DNA of 64,000 nucleotides from Lepas anatifera (taxonomy: Eukaryota; Arthropoda; Thecostraca; Lepadidae), in assembly GCA_034440635.1 (NCBI GenBank), contig JAOTON010000385.1, forward strand, positions 2,200,501 to 2,264,500. The letters run 5' to 3'. The position numbers and the translations under genes are program-made. Positions 24,779 through 37,710 of the stretch are shown here, piece by piece (within the stretch, counting starts at the first letter, position 1; each line of letters begins with the position of its first letter). Below the pieces are notes generated by a model that was not told the DNA's origin, did not search any database, and worked only from the letters and a program-made list of their open reading frames with translations.

Positions 24779-25387
24779 TTAATTCCGGGTGCATATCGGT
24801 GCATAACGCATAACGCATATGCAACGTAACGTAAATACGTAATAAGTTGCATAACGCAACGTAAAAAGACAGTCAATCCAGGTACTTATGCAGCCTCAGG
24901 GCGGTACCGACCGCGGGAACGGCCCAATCGACTTATGTATGCAGGCGTCTGGTACCACTCTGCCACGAGGTTCTGGTCCTTCTCTAGAAGGTGGACCATG
25001 AGGGTGGTCCGTACCATTAGACACAGTTTTGATTAAAAATACAATATTTTTATTGGATATTAGCAATTTGACTTCACATTATCTTTTTTATAAATGACAG
25101 AAAACGAGGTTTAAGAGGCTGCTTAAATGCTTGTTTTCAAATAAAATGAACATGTTTCTCACAACGGTCTGTCCCGCGTCGCGACAATCGTCTGAGCCGC
25201 GCCATATTTCGTCTGGACATAATGCTGCCTAACAAGGGCCGGGCTACCGAGACTGCTCAGGTATCTGCGCTAAACGTTTCCCTAACTACCGATGCTGTGT
25301 CTATGCTGGCGAAGCTCAGCGATGATACGCACAAGTGTATACCATGGTCACAACTGGGCCGGCATTGGTGGATGCTACCGACGGTCA
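24779..25387. other. Intergenic, nothing recognised
   Basis: A short run of GCATAACGCA/AACGTAA variants lies at 24795-24870. Otherwise unassigned. Confidence 0.45.
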
Positions 25388-25650
25388 TAGGTGGATCCAG
25401 GATTGCCGATCGGGGGGCACCTTCCCGGGGGTGGGGGGCGTCTGGACTAGGGGGCGCCACTTTTGACCGGAAAAACCTATCAGATGGGCGCAAAATCCTA
25501 TCCGTGGGCGCCGGTTTTTGCATGGGAGGAGGGGGGTGAGAAACAACATTTCAGGGGGCGCCATCGACCTTTCAGGGGGCGCCGTGACCATTTCAGGGGG
25601 CGCCGTGGGCCGATCAGGGGAACCCTTTACCCCCTGGATCCGCGTATGCC
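25388..25650 (+). mobile_element. GC-rich MITE, family C copy 2
   Basis: Begins GGTGGATCCAGGATT and ends CCCCTGGATCCGC, giving inverted termini around GGATCC. The inside has three tandem blocks of TTTCAGGGGGCGCC near 25548-25610. Copies occur at 13808 and 53421 on the opposite strand. Probably a non-autonomous DNA transposon; no target duplication was confirmed. Confidence 0.65.
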
Positions 25651-28365
25651 GAAGGTGACGCCGGCCAGACCACCACTGGGCAACCCGTCACCGGGCACTT
25701 AAACAGACACTTGAGGAAGACTTGGCGCGGACCGGACGATTTCAGCCAGCGCACCCATGCTATTAATCATGCCCATTGAAGTGGTGACAGTGGGGTACTA
25801 TCCGGAAATCTCTAGCCTGGTTCATAGCATTGACGGAAAGGCCCTCGGCTAAATGGACTGTCACTCAGTCTGGCCTGGCTACAACATAAGTTCGAATCCA
25901 CTGCCGTCGACAAGTAATGTTGGCAGAGTGATATGTGCATTTGATGGTTTAGCAGAGGCGCTTGCTAGCTTCTAGGACTACCCGACAAATATAATCGCCT
26001 TGTCATCAAATCACACATAATTTTATGCGAGGTCAAGCGATGGTGGCGTAAAATTGTTCCCGGGCCGTTTGCGTTGTATAATAGCTCTGCCTCCTGGATC
26101 CTCTCATATATATCGCAGCAGCTGACTATACAAATTGCATTGCCTTGCTAAGTCATTTAAGCTATCATCGTCGGTTTCTGACAATCTTGCACCACGTTCC
26201 TTATAATACCCCAGGGAGACTAAGGAACATCTGCAACGGATTCTTTCAGTGTGCTAGTGGGTAAAAATAATGATAACGTCCAGTGCCCTAGCTTCAGTCA
26301 TCAATTAAGTCAGACGATCAGGAAATACGTGGGCGCACCTGATTGGCCACATGTACGGCCGCTGCTGACAGTGCTTACCGCAGGGGAAGGATATCCTTGT
26401 TAGCAGGCTCCACCGAATCCCTATCTGTTTATCCCTGCCGACGTGGCAACCACGGGCTCCCCCACTGCCGAGCCGATGGCGCTCTGTCCGACGATGGCAC
26501 TCCTCCCCTCCCCCAGCCCACCATTCATCACAGTCCCCCACCCCCCCCCCACCCACGCCACCCCCTGCGGTACATGATTCTCCCCAATCGAACGCCGGCA
26601 GAGCGGGATGCCTCAGGCATCGTCTGGGAGGACAACGGCTGAACGTTTGCTAATGCAGATTACGTATAATGGATGACTAATTATCATTGATTTGGATAGC
26701 CTCTTTTTCAGACCATCTCCTGGGTGGCATGGAATACTGTACATTTATTTATCTTTAAGCAATACAGTGCCTGACATATTTAGTAAAAGTCACATTGAGG
26801 TTAACCGAAGTCAAACCGATACTTTAACATGTATCACAGGGGCACTTCGTGTCGCCGATAACGTCCAAATTAGCGGAGACAGGAATTAACGTTGGCATAA
26901 TTGTAGGGTTTTCGTCTATGCAAATAGAGTAAGATATACTTTTAAACTGTCAGATTGAATTCAAAGGTTGATTTGACCGTAGGTCAACGAGGTGGCCTGG
27001 TATGGTCACGGTCTACATTCATCGACTCGCAGCGATACAACTAGCACAGGCACAGTAAATCGTCAGTTCTATCTTCATTCAGCCAAAAGTTATTGCCTGA
27101 AGTATCTTAGATCACTGACTAGATGTTAGATGATCTGTTACAGATGACGGGTCATAGTTTTAACTTAAACTCCGGGAAATTGGTTTCACACTCATGACGC
27201 TGAAGTGTTCAAGCCGATTTAAGTGGAGGCCCCCATCGTGATTGATACATCCTTTGTTTTTGTTAAAGGCTTCTGGAATACGTTGAAAACACCTGCCTAA
27301 TGAAGGAAGATATTGAGCGAAACTAAGGGATCGGCTGCAACGGTATGCGTAGCGAAACGGAATATCTTGCCCGTCCTGTGGAGGTCTCCAAAAGTTTGGT
27401 GTCTCCTCAGAATCGGGGAAAGGATGACCCCTTGGAATCTACCCCCATGGAAATAAATTCGCGGTGACCCTTACCAGACTCCCCACTTTTTGTGATCTTA
27501 CTATGATTGGCCATAATGCAGCGATTTATTTGGGAAAATAAAGTATTTATTCACAGAAGGGCTCAGGGTTTGAAGTCATCTGCGATTAGAATAAAGAAAA
27601 TCATCGAAGGGTTGAAGGTGTCGCAATTGTCAAGGCAGGCTAGTTTGTATAGAATGAACTAATTTCTTATTATGGGCTTGGCAAAATTTGAAAACTCGCG
27701 TATTTCAATTTACGGAGCTCATTTTCAGGCTCCAAAGGGCATGGATAAAACACGCAAATGCGTCATCCGTCAAACCAATGCCGCAACGCAGACTAACCAT
27801 ACACGTGCAGGGAAATCAAAGTAATTGGGCTAGCTAAGCTGGTATTATTTGTCTTTGCCACCAGCCTTTCCTGGCCAGACTGCACAATTTACGAGAAGCC
27901 GGGCCTGTAGTTGGTGGCTAGGACCTGAAGTGGCGGCCGCCCAAGTTTCCCCGAGAAGGCGGGCGTCTTTGGTGCAATTTCATCAAGCGAAGTTCACTCG
28001 GCCGTGCTCTGAACAGCTGCCAGAGAATTTCAAGCATTGCCTCAAACACTGGCCCTTGTAAGTTTGCAGACTAAATTGGCTTGTTATCGAAATGTTTTGT
28101 TTGGGGGTACTTCTCACCCAGCTATTGTTTCAAAGTACTTAATGGTTCTTAGCAAACCTCCTGGAGGGTAAGTGATAATCGTGAGCTTAAAAAGTGGAGG
28201 GCCGTGTCACCCCAAATCTTGAATCTGGGATTACATAATTATTTTGAATAGCCTAAAACCCTTCCTACCCCAAAAATCACGATTCGTAGGTTCTTTGCAC
28301 GTTCTCGCCATTAACCGGCTGGGCCTACGTAAATGTTTCTAAACCTAGTGTTAGTGAAGTGCATG
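25651..28365. other. Intergenic, nothing recognised
   Basis: No supported gene. A GGTCA/TGACC-containing patch at 26968-27010 is followed by ATCGACTCGCA, which resembles ATCGACTCACA at 46028-46038 beside similar motifs, hinting at an old shared repeat. Confidence 0.4.
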
Positions 28366-28445
28366 TTAACCCATTAACGCCCAGCGGGTCATTTTTGTCC
28401 TCTGACTTTGACAGGCTGCAGAATCGGTACCAGTGAAGTGATCTT

Positions 28446-28816
28446 CAGTGGCGGATCCAGGGGGGCAAAAAGGCAATTGCCCCCCAAACGGAAAAGCTCG
28501 GGGCAAACTATGTTTTCGCCCCCAAAGCGATCGACCTCCTTTTTTCCCCGACTCCTTTTAAGTTTATAGGCAACATTTTGGTGCTTTAACTCTCAACTTC
28601 AAACAGAACCAGTTAAGTTCAGTGAAAATATCGGGCCTTGGATAGGAAAAAGGATCTTGAGCTCATATTTCTCAGCCCGTGATGTTTTTTGCTTCTTGCC
28701 TCAAACACCCGTACCGGGAAGTCATAATTTAGCGCAATTTTGCGTTGCGCGACGCTTTTTTTTGCTTTTCGACTTTGGTTTGCCCCTCCCAAACCGACCG
28801 GCTAGATCCGCCACTG
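28446..28816 (+). mobile_element. hAT MITE, family A copy 1 (8-bp TSD GTGATCTT)
   Basis: Ends CAGTGGCGGATCCAG and, inverted, CAGTGGCGGATCTAG. Flanked by an exact 8-bp duplication GTGATCTT (28438-28445 and 28817-28824), the hallmark of hAT transposition. Homologous copies at 36377 and 54597 share AAAAGCTCGGGGCAAA, TTTTTCCCCGACTCCTTTTA and AAACCGACCGGCTAG blocks. No coding capacity. Confidence 0.92.
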
Positions 28817-29552
28817 GTGATCTTCATGTTTATGATATGGATGTGTGTTTCAGAGAGTGGACAAGCTGGAAAATGCATTTGAAAATTCTAGGTTTTTATG
28901 GGACGATTTTGGTGGAACTTATTTTGGCGAGGTTTTGGTCAACGTGAGATAGCTTTGCAAATTTTGTTTCTCGCAATAACATATGGAAAGCTAAAAGGGT
29001 TTGCATGATTGACATTAAGCCAAGACCACGGAGTCAGATGGTGAAGAAACAGTAGGATTTTCTTGAACGGCTTTGCCATGAGACATGATCAAATATGAAG
29101 CGGACAAAAATGACCCGCTGGGCGTTGCGGACATCTGCGGGCCGCTGAAAAAGGGAAAGGATGTGTCCTGTCCTCCCGTCTGGTGCGTTAGGTGCATAAT
29201 GTTACCTAGAGGCAAGGGAGGCATTGTGGGTCCTGCGAATTCAGGGTTGCCAGTTTAGAGATTTTTCATCAGATCTGAATATTTTTAGTGCAATGTCGAT
29301 ACGTTTGGAAACTGAAGTTCATGAAATGCTTCCTAACGTTTCCGGGGTCTGTCTTATTTTGGGAATGATTATCATATATTTTTAACGAATACATGCAAGA
29401 TGGTTCCAGTGTTTTCTGAAGGTGTTATTAAATACAATTTTCAGGGATTTTGAAAACTTATCGAAATATTAGCACTGACTTCACTGTTAAGCTAGCAGAG
29501 TCTTGTCTTTTCCCTTGATGGATTGTGTGTAGTGGATAGAGAGGAAAGGGAA

Positions 29553-29717
29553 CAGTAGCGGATTGAGGACTTCATTGGGTGGGGGGTTAGGGGTCTCGAG
29601 CCTGCCCCGCCATGGCCTCGGAACAGCCCTCAGTAATGCATTTACTATAGGCACACTGACATTTCTGTTCGCGGTGAGGGGGGCTTGAGCCTTCCTAGCC
29701 CCTTGTTTCCACTACTG
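29553..29717. mobile_element. hAT-like MITE, family B copy 2
   Basis: Begins CAGTAGCGGATTGAGG and ends CCACTACTG. It shares GTAATGCATTTACTATAGG and GGGGCTTGAGCC with the other family B copies. Nested inside the 28366-30996 element. Confidence 0.6.
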
Positions 29718-31286
29718 ATTGAAAGCCAATGACCAGCTGACAAAATGAGTTGGAAATTAACGCGGCTGCCGCGCTGGTTTGTTGTGACAAGATGGTGCAG
29801 TGTAAAAGTTCAGAGCAGTATAAAATTGGTGAAAGCTTGGGAAGTTCTAGAACTTCTGTCTGAAACGCAACTAGCACTGTTGCGGCTTGGTTCTAGTCAA
29901 GTGAAACTACCATGAGTGAACATCCCGGAGGTTAGGAGGAGGGGTCAAGATCCGCCTGGATTTTTGGTCTCCCACAGACTTTGTCTAGGGCTTGGATTGC
30001 AGTGCCAGCGTTAAACCATACAGGACCCCTCCTGGATCGAGAAGAAATATCCAGCTTTGGAGACACAAATATATCGAAAGCATAGTTGTTAGCAATGCCA
30101 CAGATCAAATGTTTTGCAGGAAAAGAAGCAAAATAAGTTGTTTTAAGTGCGCAAGATAGCGGAGCGGATCAGGTACATATCATGATTATGCCATCACAAA
30201 ATATATAAGTCATGAGGATGAGAAAGATGATGAGCTGACCGGCGTTACAATGACCAGTGGCGTGCCTGGAAATGTGAAGGTTCACATTGATGCAGCTATT
30301 GAGCGCGCTACTTGCTCCAAAGAAAAGTTGGAAAGATGGAAGTGGACCCGTTTGGAGATTTGGAGATTAATCAAGCAAATGTACACCGCGTGGGGGAGAT
30401 AACGGATTGTGTTTTCAAATCTTTTCATCTGTATGCGGAATATTACGATTACTCGTTGAAAGCTCAGTGAGCATCAGTCACAAAACCTGGGAGGCGGAGG
30501 AAGAAGGGGGTAGAGACAAAAGAAACGGTTTCCCAAAACCTTTGATATTCACCAATATTCTTAAAATACTATGATGTTCACAATTTTAGTCTATCCTCCG
30601 CAAATCATCACTCTAGGTTAAACACTATTGTATACTAGTTGCAAATATGCAGTCAGTGTTGTCTATAATTAAACCTTAAGAGCATAAAACTGTCTAAATA
30701 TTTTACTATTGCCAATATACAAGAGGAAATAAAAACACTCCACAAAACTGCAGTAAAAGCGATGCGCATCGGGCCGCTGAGTGCGGTGACTGTGCCGCCC
30801 GGGAGCCGGCCGCGCAGTGTGCCAGCCGATGTCCCAAACGCCCAGCGGGTCATTTTTGTCCGGTGTCATATCTCAGAATCTAAAAGTTGTATCGGTTTAA
30901 AATTTTCGGAACATCTTATTTGGCATATTCTAAACATAGGAAAACATTTGTTTCCCAATTTGAAAGCAAGAAGTAGGTCGGGCGTTAATGGGTTAAGATT
31001 ATTCAAAGGCAACCAATATGATCAAAATATGCCTCCCCTGCCATCGCCCGTCTGGATAGATCCTGCCCGTAGGTGAAATTCCATGGCGACCCCCTGGTAG
31101 GAAATTCTTGGGTCTAGACTTTGACTGGTGGGCATGTCAGCGATTGGTATGGGAAAACCAGCCGAGCAATAAATCCATGCCGAACCATTCTTCAACTATT
31201 GGATAGTGTCTGGCAAATCAATTGCGACAGAGCGGTGGCACTGATAATCGGAGCCTTGGCCGGTGCGGCGGGCCGGGCGGGGGCCG

Positions 31287-31420
31287 GGGCGGGAGGGGGC
31301 TAGGCGGATTGAGCCTCCCCGCTATTGCTTCGGAACAGTCTTTGACTATGCATTAAGCATAGGTACTCTGACATTTGTGGGGGGGGGCTTGAGCCCCTAG
31401 CCCCCTTGTATCTGCCACTG
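31287..31420. mobile_element. hAT-like MITE, family B copy 3 (left end unclear)
   Basis: The right end is CCTTGTATCTGCCACTG. The inside shares GGATTGAGCCTCCCCGC, CTATGCATTAAGCATAGG and GGGGGGCTTGAGCCCC with the copy at 29553. The left terminus runs into a G-rich stretch and could not be fixed. Confidence 0.55.
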
Positions 31421-31611
31421 TAATCAACCATAGCAGCCAAGGATTTTGCCATAGACATGCTTTGTTTTGTAGCGTGCAACAGCCTATTGTTCCGGCCGAG
31501 TTTGCAGCCCGCCCAGACTCACTGGTAAGATTCATCAACAGTTCTTGTGGAGCAGACTTGAATTTTCAAATCAACTTTTTTGAACTTCTCTGTCCTTTGG
31601 CAACATGGCTT

Positions 31612-31658
31612 TCTCTCTCTCTCTCCTCTCTCCCTCCCCCCTCTCTCTCTCTCTCTTT
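31612..31658 (+). repeat. CT-rich microsatellite
   Basis: Interrupted (CT)n tract with C-rich breaks. Confidence 0.9.
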
Positions 31659-31668
31659 GCTGGGATGA

Positions 31669-32284
31669 CGCGTGGGTGTGCTGACAAGCGGCATCTATTT
31701 TCGATAGGAGGAGGGGCCTGTGGCTTATAAGTTGGGTCGAGTGCAGCCCCCGAATTTCGATCCGACTCCTTCTAAAACCGTACTATTTGTTGAGAAGTCG
31801 ACAGAAAGTGCGCAATCTAGGTACGAGGAACTGTCTCCGGATATGTCTTGTGACTGCCGACTAGTTTCTCACACCAAGGTTTTTCAACCCTTATTCAATT
31901 TGAGTTCAGTGACAATCTTAATTGTATAGCACAACACGTAGCTAACTAAAGATCTCGAACTGCAGAGAGACAATAACAATGCAAATGGAACATGAGCTTG
32001 AATGAAAAGCAATATTCCGCTGATTATCGGCTGCAGTCGATAGACTGATACCCGTCCAGTGCAGAGCCCCTCAGAAGCTGAGCCTCCTTTATCTGTGCAT
32101 AAAACATGCCGGGTTACTTCCTGCTGAGTAACGAGTCCCGGGTTCATGGCACGGCGGGTTCTTTGAATAAGTATGGCCTGATCCTCAAAAGCCCTTTCAA
32201 AGGGGATAAGCTTCCGACGCTGAATATAGTGGGTCGTTAAACACTAACGAATACTAAATATTATATTGACTGCCCAGCCGCCGG
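31669..32284. other. Intergenic, nothing recognised
   Basis: Unassigned DNA to the left of the large VNTR. Confidence 0.5.
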
Positions 32285-34650
32285 CGGAGCAGAGGTAGTA
32301 TACCAGTGTACGGGGCAGAGGTAGTGTACCAGCGTACGGGGCAGAGGTAGTATACCAGTGTACGGGGCAGAGGCAGTATACCAACATACGGAGCAGAGGT
32401 AGTATACCAGTGTACGGGGCAGAGGCAGTATACCAACGTACGGAGCAGAGGTAGTGTACCAGCGTACGGAGCAGAGGTAGTGTACCAGCATACGGAGCAG
32501 AGACAGTATACTAGCGTAAGGAGCAGAGGTAGTGTACCAGCGTACGGAGCAGAGGCAGTATACCAACATACGGAGCAGAGGTAGTGTACCAGCGTACAAA
32601 GCAGAGACAGTGTACCAGCATACGGGCAGAGACAGTATACTAGCGTAAGGAGCAGAGGTAGTGTACCAGCGTACGGAGCAGAGGCAGTATACCAACATAC
32701 GGAGCAGAGGTAGTGTACCAGCGTACGGAGCAGAGGTAGTGTACCAGCGTACGGAGCAGAGGTAGTGTACCAGCATACGGAGCAGAGACAGTATACTAGC
32801 GTAAGGAGCAGAGGTAGTGTACCAGCGTACGGAGCAGAGGCAGTATACCAACATACGGAGCAGAGGTAGTGTACCAGCGTACGGAGCAGAGGCAGTATAC
32901 CAACATACGGAGCAGAGGTAGTGTACCAGCGTACAAAGCAGAGACAGTGTACCAGCATACGGAGCAGAGACAGTATACTAGCGTAAGGAGCAGAGGTAGT
33001 GTACCAGCGTACGGAGCAGAGGCAGTATACCAACATACGGAGCAGAGGTAGTGTACCAGCGTACGGAGCAGAGGCAGTATACCAACATACGGAGCAGAGG
33101 TAGTGTACCAGCGTACGGAGCAGAGGCAGTATACCAACATACGGAGCAGAGGTAGTGTACCAGCATACGGAGCAGAGACAGTATACTAGCGTAAGGAGCA
33201 GAGGTAGTGTACCAGCGTACGGAGCAGAGGCAGTATACCAACATACGGAGCAGAGGTAGTGTACCAGCATACGGAGCAGAGGTAGTGTACCAGCGTACGG
33301 AGCAGAGGTAATGTACCAGCGTACGGAGCAGAGGTAGTGTACCAGCGTACGGAGCAGAGACAGTGTACTAGCGTACGGAGCAGAGGTAGTATACCAGTGC
33401 ACGGGGCAGAGACAGTGTACTAGCGTACGGAGCAGAGGTAGTATACCAGTGCACGGGGCAGAGGCAGTATACCAACGTACGGAGCAGAGGTAGTGTACCA
33501 GCGTACGGAGCAGAGGTAGTGTACCAGCGTACGGAGCAGACAGTGTACTAGCGTACCGAGCAGAGGTAGTGTACCAGCGTACGGAGCAGAGGTAGTGTAC
33601 CAGCGTACGGAGCAGAGGCAGTATACCAACATACGGAGCAGAGGTAGTGTACCAGCGTACGGAGCAGAGACAGTGTACTAGCGTACGGAGCAGAGGTAGT
33701 ATACCAGTGCACGGGGCAGAGGCAGTATACCAACGTACGGAGCAGAGGTAGTGTACCAGCGTACGGAGCAGAGGTAGTGTACCAGCGTACGGAGCAGACA
33801 GTGTACTAGCGTACGGAGCAGAGGTAGTGTACTAGCGTACGGAGCAGAGGTAGTGTACTAGCGTACGGAGCAGAGGTAGTATACTAGCGTACGGAGCAGA
33901 GGTAGTATACTAGCGTACGGAGCAGAGGTAGTGTACCAGCATACGGAGCAGAGACAGTATACTAGCGTAAGGAGCAGAGGTAGTGTACCAGCGTACGGAG
34001 CAGAGGCAGTATACCAACATACGGAGCAGAGGTAGTGTACCAGCGTACGGAGCAGAGACAGTGTACTAGCGTACGGAGCAGAGGTAGTATACCAGTGTAC
34101 GGGGCAGAGGCAGTATACCAACGTACGGAGCAGAGGTAGTGTACCAGCGTACGGAGCAGAGGTAGTGTACCAGCGTACGGAGCAGACAGTGTACTAGCGT
34201 ACGGAGCAGAGGTAGTGTACCAGCGTACGGAGCAGAGGTAGTGTACCAGCATACGGAGCAGAGGTAGTATACTAGCGTACGGAGCAAAGGTAGTATACTA
34301 GCGTACGGAGCAGAGGCAGTATACGAGCGTAAGGAGCAAAGGCAGTGTACCAGCGTACGGAGCAGAGGTAGTATACCAGCGTACGGAGCAGAGGCAGTGT
34401 ACCAGCGTACGGAGCATAGGTAGTATACCGGCGTACGGAGCAGAGGTACCAGCGTACGGAGCAGAGGCAGTCTACCAGCGTATTGAGCAGAGGCAGTATA
34501 CGAGCGTACGGAGCAGAGGTAGTATACCAGCGTACGGAGCAGAGGTAGTATACCAGCGTACGGAGCAGAGGCAGTGTACCAGCGTACGGAACAGAGGCAG
34601 TGTACCAGCGTACGGAGCAGAGGTAGTATACCAGCGTCCGGAGTAGAGTT
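32285..34650. repeat. 26-bp VNTR / minisatellite, about 90 copies
   Basis: Tandem array of a 26-bp unit built on GTACCAGCGTACGGAGCAG followed by AGGTAGT. Variants recur (GTATACTAGCG, GTATACCAACATACGG, GTGCACGGGGCAG, GCGTAAGGAGC). Several units form larger blocks that repeat as groups, and some junction units are 4 bp short (GAGCAGACAGTG). Because 26 is not a multiple of three, the unit cycles through all frames, giving a stop-poor minus-strand frame of 382 codons (32254-33402) with a 26-residue period containing LVHYLCSVRWYTTSAPYAG. I regard that frame as a by-product. The right end degrades gradually. Confidence 0.95.
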
Positions 34651-36376
34651 AGCACGCCTGTAAACGCTTCAGAACATAAAATAAAGTCGGACACATCAAC
34701 GTACTGCAATGTTCTTAGTTATTTTCTTAACCTAAGAGATAAGACGCCTACAGAAATGATGACTCATCAATATAGAGACTTTCGGCTATGCTGAATCCAA
34801 TGTCCCAGGAAACATGTCAGTACACAATCCGGTGTTCCGAGCTCTCACTTAGGAACATGTGTCACCACCAAAGCTCACAATGTTGCAGCCACCGCTAGAG
34901 AACAGTTTCGAATATTGATGCAGTTTCTCTTAGGAAGTTTTACCCGAGTCAGCCATTCAAAATTGGGTCAGGTAAGTGTTATCGTTCTTCCAGTTACAAC
35001 TTTTTGCGAAAGTGGGTTCGTTTAATTGGGAAGGAAGTTGCGGAACCGTCAGATCATGTTGCATTTATTCTTACACAAACCTTGACATCCTAGATTGGTG
35101 CATGAGAACAATTTTGTTGAGGTCCTTGAATGGGCAAAGTTAATGCCATATTTCGGGTGCAGGTATTATGGTGTCCAACTTTTCATCCGACAGTTTTAGA
35201 AATATATGAACAGCCTGAATTATTCCAATTTTACCCTTCTTATTCCGGACAAACAAAGCCATCGAATTGCTGCTTTAACTGTCCCATAGAGTCAAAATTG
35301 TATCTTTCCCTCAAAACCTGTGGGTTCGGGGTTCCGTATCAACGTTTTATCTACTCCACACTCTCCTCTGTTCATTTTTTGTATTACCACCCTCACATTC
35401 CTGTCTGACAGGGCCCGCATGGATCCTGCAAAAGCTTTTACTTAGGCAAGATTTGTCGGAGCCTCGAGCCACGCCTAAAAACCTAATGCCAGACTGTACA
35501 CGCGCCCGCTTTATCAGCTCTGGCTTTTATTGCATTGGACGGCGGCATCTTAGTGTGAGGTGGAAAAAACGAGCAGTACTTAGTTTCTTGTCGATGGTCC
35601 GTATACAAAGTGTCCGGAGCCGGGCACAAAAAGCGGGCCGGATCTGGAGGCTTATGGAGTGTGTTTTTTGGGCTGTTTGGAGGGGCACTCCCGCGGGTGG
35701 CGGCACCGGCTATCACGCATCACGGTCCAGACAACCTCCTTCTCCGCCGATCTCCAGAAAAAAACAATGTCGGACACAAGTGGAGGCTGAAAGCCGCGCG
35801 GATGTTGCAGTCAAAGGATGTGGGCTGAAAGGGGGGTACATGTCCAACATCGGTGTGGGGAATGGCCACCTCCTTCTCCGTCTGGGGTCAACAATGGCTC
35901 CCGCTGAGATCAACCACGGGTCAGTCTCATCATATTTGGGTTAAGGACGCGCCGGCGGCCAATGTCATTGTCGTCTGAGCGTGGCACCAACGGAGACATG
36001 TCTAGCTGGGGGTTCCCAGATTCTCTCTGAGGAGACCATGGTGATGGTCTTACCGGTCTCCCAAGATTTGATGTCGGCTAGGTACATACATACATGCACC
36101 GAATGCCATTATATAGAGTGCCTACAGTTCTGCTCTCGGGGGCCCACCAAGGGGCGTCTCAGAGGGCTTCTAGCTTTGGTCTGAGAAGTTTGATAATGAT
36201 CTCGAATGATGCCTTAAAAGTTTGTCTGGCCGGGGTTTCATTCCATTGGTTTGTTCAATCGTTCATAAGACGCCCTATTATCGGACAAAGCCAGGTGCGA
36301 TAAAACACAACACGTACAAATAAAACAAGGTTGAGTGCTTCACCGTATTATGCCATCCCATATATTGAGCCTCTGT
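34651..36376. other. Intergenic, nothing recognised
   Basis: Moderately GC-rich around 35600-35930, with overlapping open frames on both strands. No domain, signal peptide or splice pattern supports a gene. Confidence 0.45.
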
Positions 36377-36781
36377 CATTGGTAGATCTAGCTGGTAGCT
36401 TTGGAAGGATGGGGCAAACTAAAGTCGAAAAGCAAAGAAAAGACACAGTGAAAGATTTTGACACAATAAAACTTCTTAAGTTACACGGGGGTTTTGAGGG
36501 TAACCGTAGTCGAAAAGCAAGAACACTTAAATAAATAAAGCAACGCAACCGTGTTGAGAGATGCTGCCACAAGATACTTTTATTTGTTATTCAATGTCCA
36601 ATGTATACACTGTGAAGCTGAGAGCTGAAGCACCACAACCTTGCTTATAAACTAAAAGGAGTCGGGGCAAAAAGTAGGTAGACGGCTTTGGCGGGGAGGC
36701 AAAAGCATAGTTTTGACCCGAGACCTTCCCTGGGGTGGGAGGCAAATGCCTTTTTGCCCCCTACCCCTGGATACGCCACTG
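36377..36781 (-). mobile_element. hAT MITE, family A copy 2
   Basis: Starts CATTGGTAGATCTAGC and ends GGATACGCCACTG, a degraded form of the family A termini. Flanks GCCTCTGT and GCCTCTAC match at 6 of 8 positions, as expected for an aged 8-bp duplication. Same orientation as the copy at 54597, opposite to that at 28446. Confidence 0.8.
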
Positions 36782-36789
36782 GCCTCTAC

Positions 36790-37710
36790 AACGTTTCTGT
36801 GGAAACGATAAACTGAAGAACCTTAGATAATCATTTCAGGGTCCTGCAAAAGCTAGTCTAAGCGTCCAAGATTGCTACTCTTTTCCGGTTGATCGATAGA
36901 TCAGACTCGCCGCAGATCGCTTTGAGCGGGAATCCTCCGAGAACAAAATGCTGATCGGGTGCCCCTCGCCCGCAGTTTAGCACTGAGTGGTCGCCAGATG
37001 ATGGAGCAATAGGTCAATGGTCTTCTTGAGGTCATATAAGTTTAGCAGCCTCATTTTATAACATTAACCTCAGATCTGCGCTGGGAGGGGGTAGTTCCCG
37101 CGTTCTTCCATAGCCCAAATGGAGCCACAATGTAGCTTGGTACCAACAGAGCAGCGCTTTGCTGTTATTTTTGTCGTAACATCTAAGAGCCGAGATCGCA
37201 GGAGATCGTATACTGCACAATGTGCAGCTTGCATGACATCGGGCTGGTGTGAAGTTCTTCTCAAGGTTGAGCTCAGGGTCAATTAGCATTAATCATCGTC
37301 TGCCGCGACGGTGCCTGCCATTTATCTGCCGGCAATTCCAGCTGCAGGCCATACGGTTTCCACCGCTCAAACCACTTAGGAAGATAGATTAATCAGTTTA
37401 AGCCGACATTGACTCGGTTCTGTGCTACTGGTGGCCTACTGAACACGGGGAGGGGGAGGGGAGGAGCAGACGGAACACGATGCGCTTCCAGTGACACATT
37501 GGAACGGTGCTCAATCGCATTAAAAAAACAAATATAACGGATGATGTCCGAGTCCGATTTATATGGCTGATTTGTTTCATATTTGCGATGAAGCCAGTCA
37601 ATTTCTAGCTTCTTGAGTTTTCGGTTCAATTGAGCCCAATTTTCAATAAAAAGTTTGATAGGCAGCTGTGCATCCTATTTAGATTGTTGTGCTGAAAAAC
37701 AGAAGCCTTG
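36790..37710. other. Intergenic, nothing recognised
   Basis: No supported gene or repeat. Confidence 0.45.

Larger units (their letters stand above)
28366..30996. mobile_element. TTAA-flanked piggyBac-like element, 2.6 kb
   Basis: TTAA at 28366-28369 and 30993-30996 flanks a perfect 12-bp inverted repeat, CCCATTAACGCC / GGCGTTAATGGG. The motif CGCCCAGCGGGTCATTTTTG lies just inside the left end, again near the right end (about 30840) in the same orientation, and in inverse near 29103-29127. No transposase frame was recognised. Two MITEs are nested inside (28446-28816 and 29553-29717), so part of the length is later insertion. The junction and CCC start are typical of piggyBac-type elements. 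Confidence 0.75.

Noticed and set aside
32254..33402. 382-codon open frame on the minus strand
   Set aside because: It lies almost wholly in the 26-bp tandem repeat and its protein repeats every 26 residues, as expected from three units; the same sequence is open in other frames.
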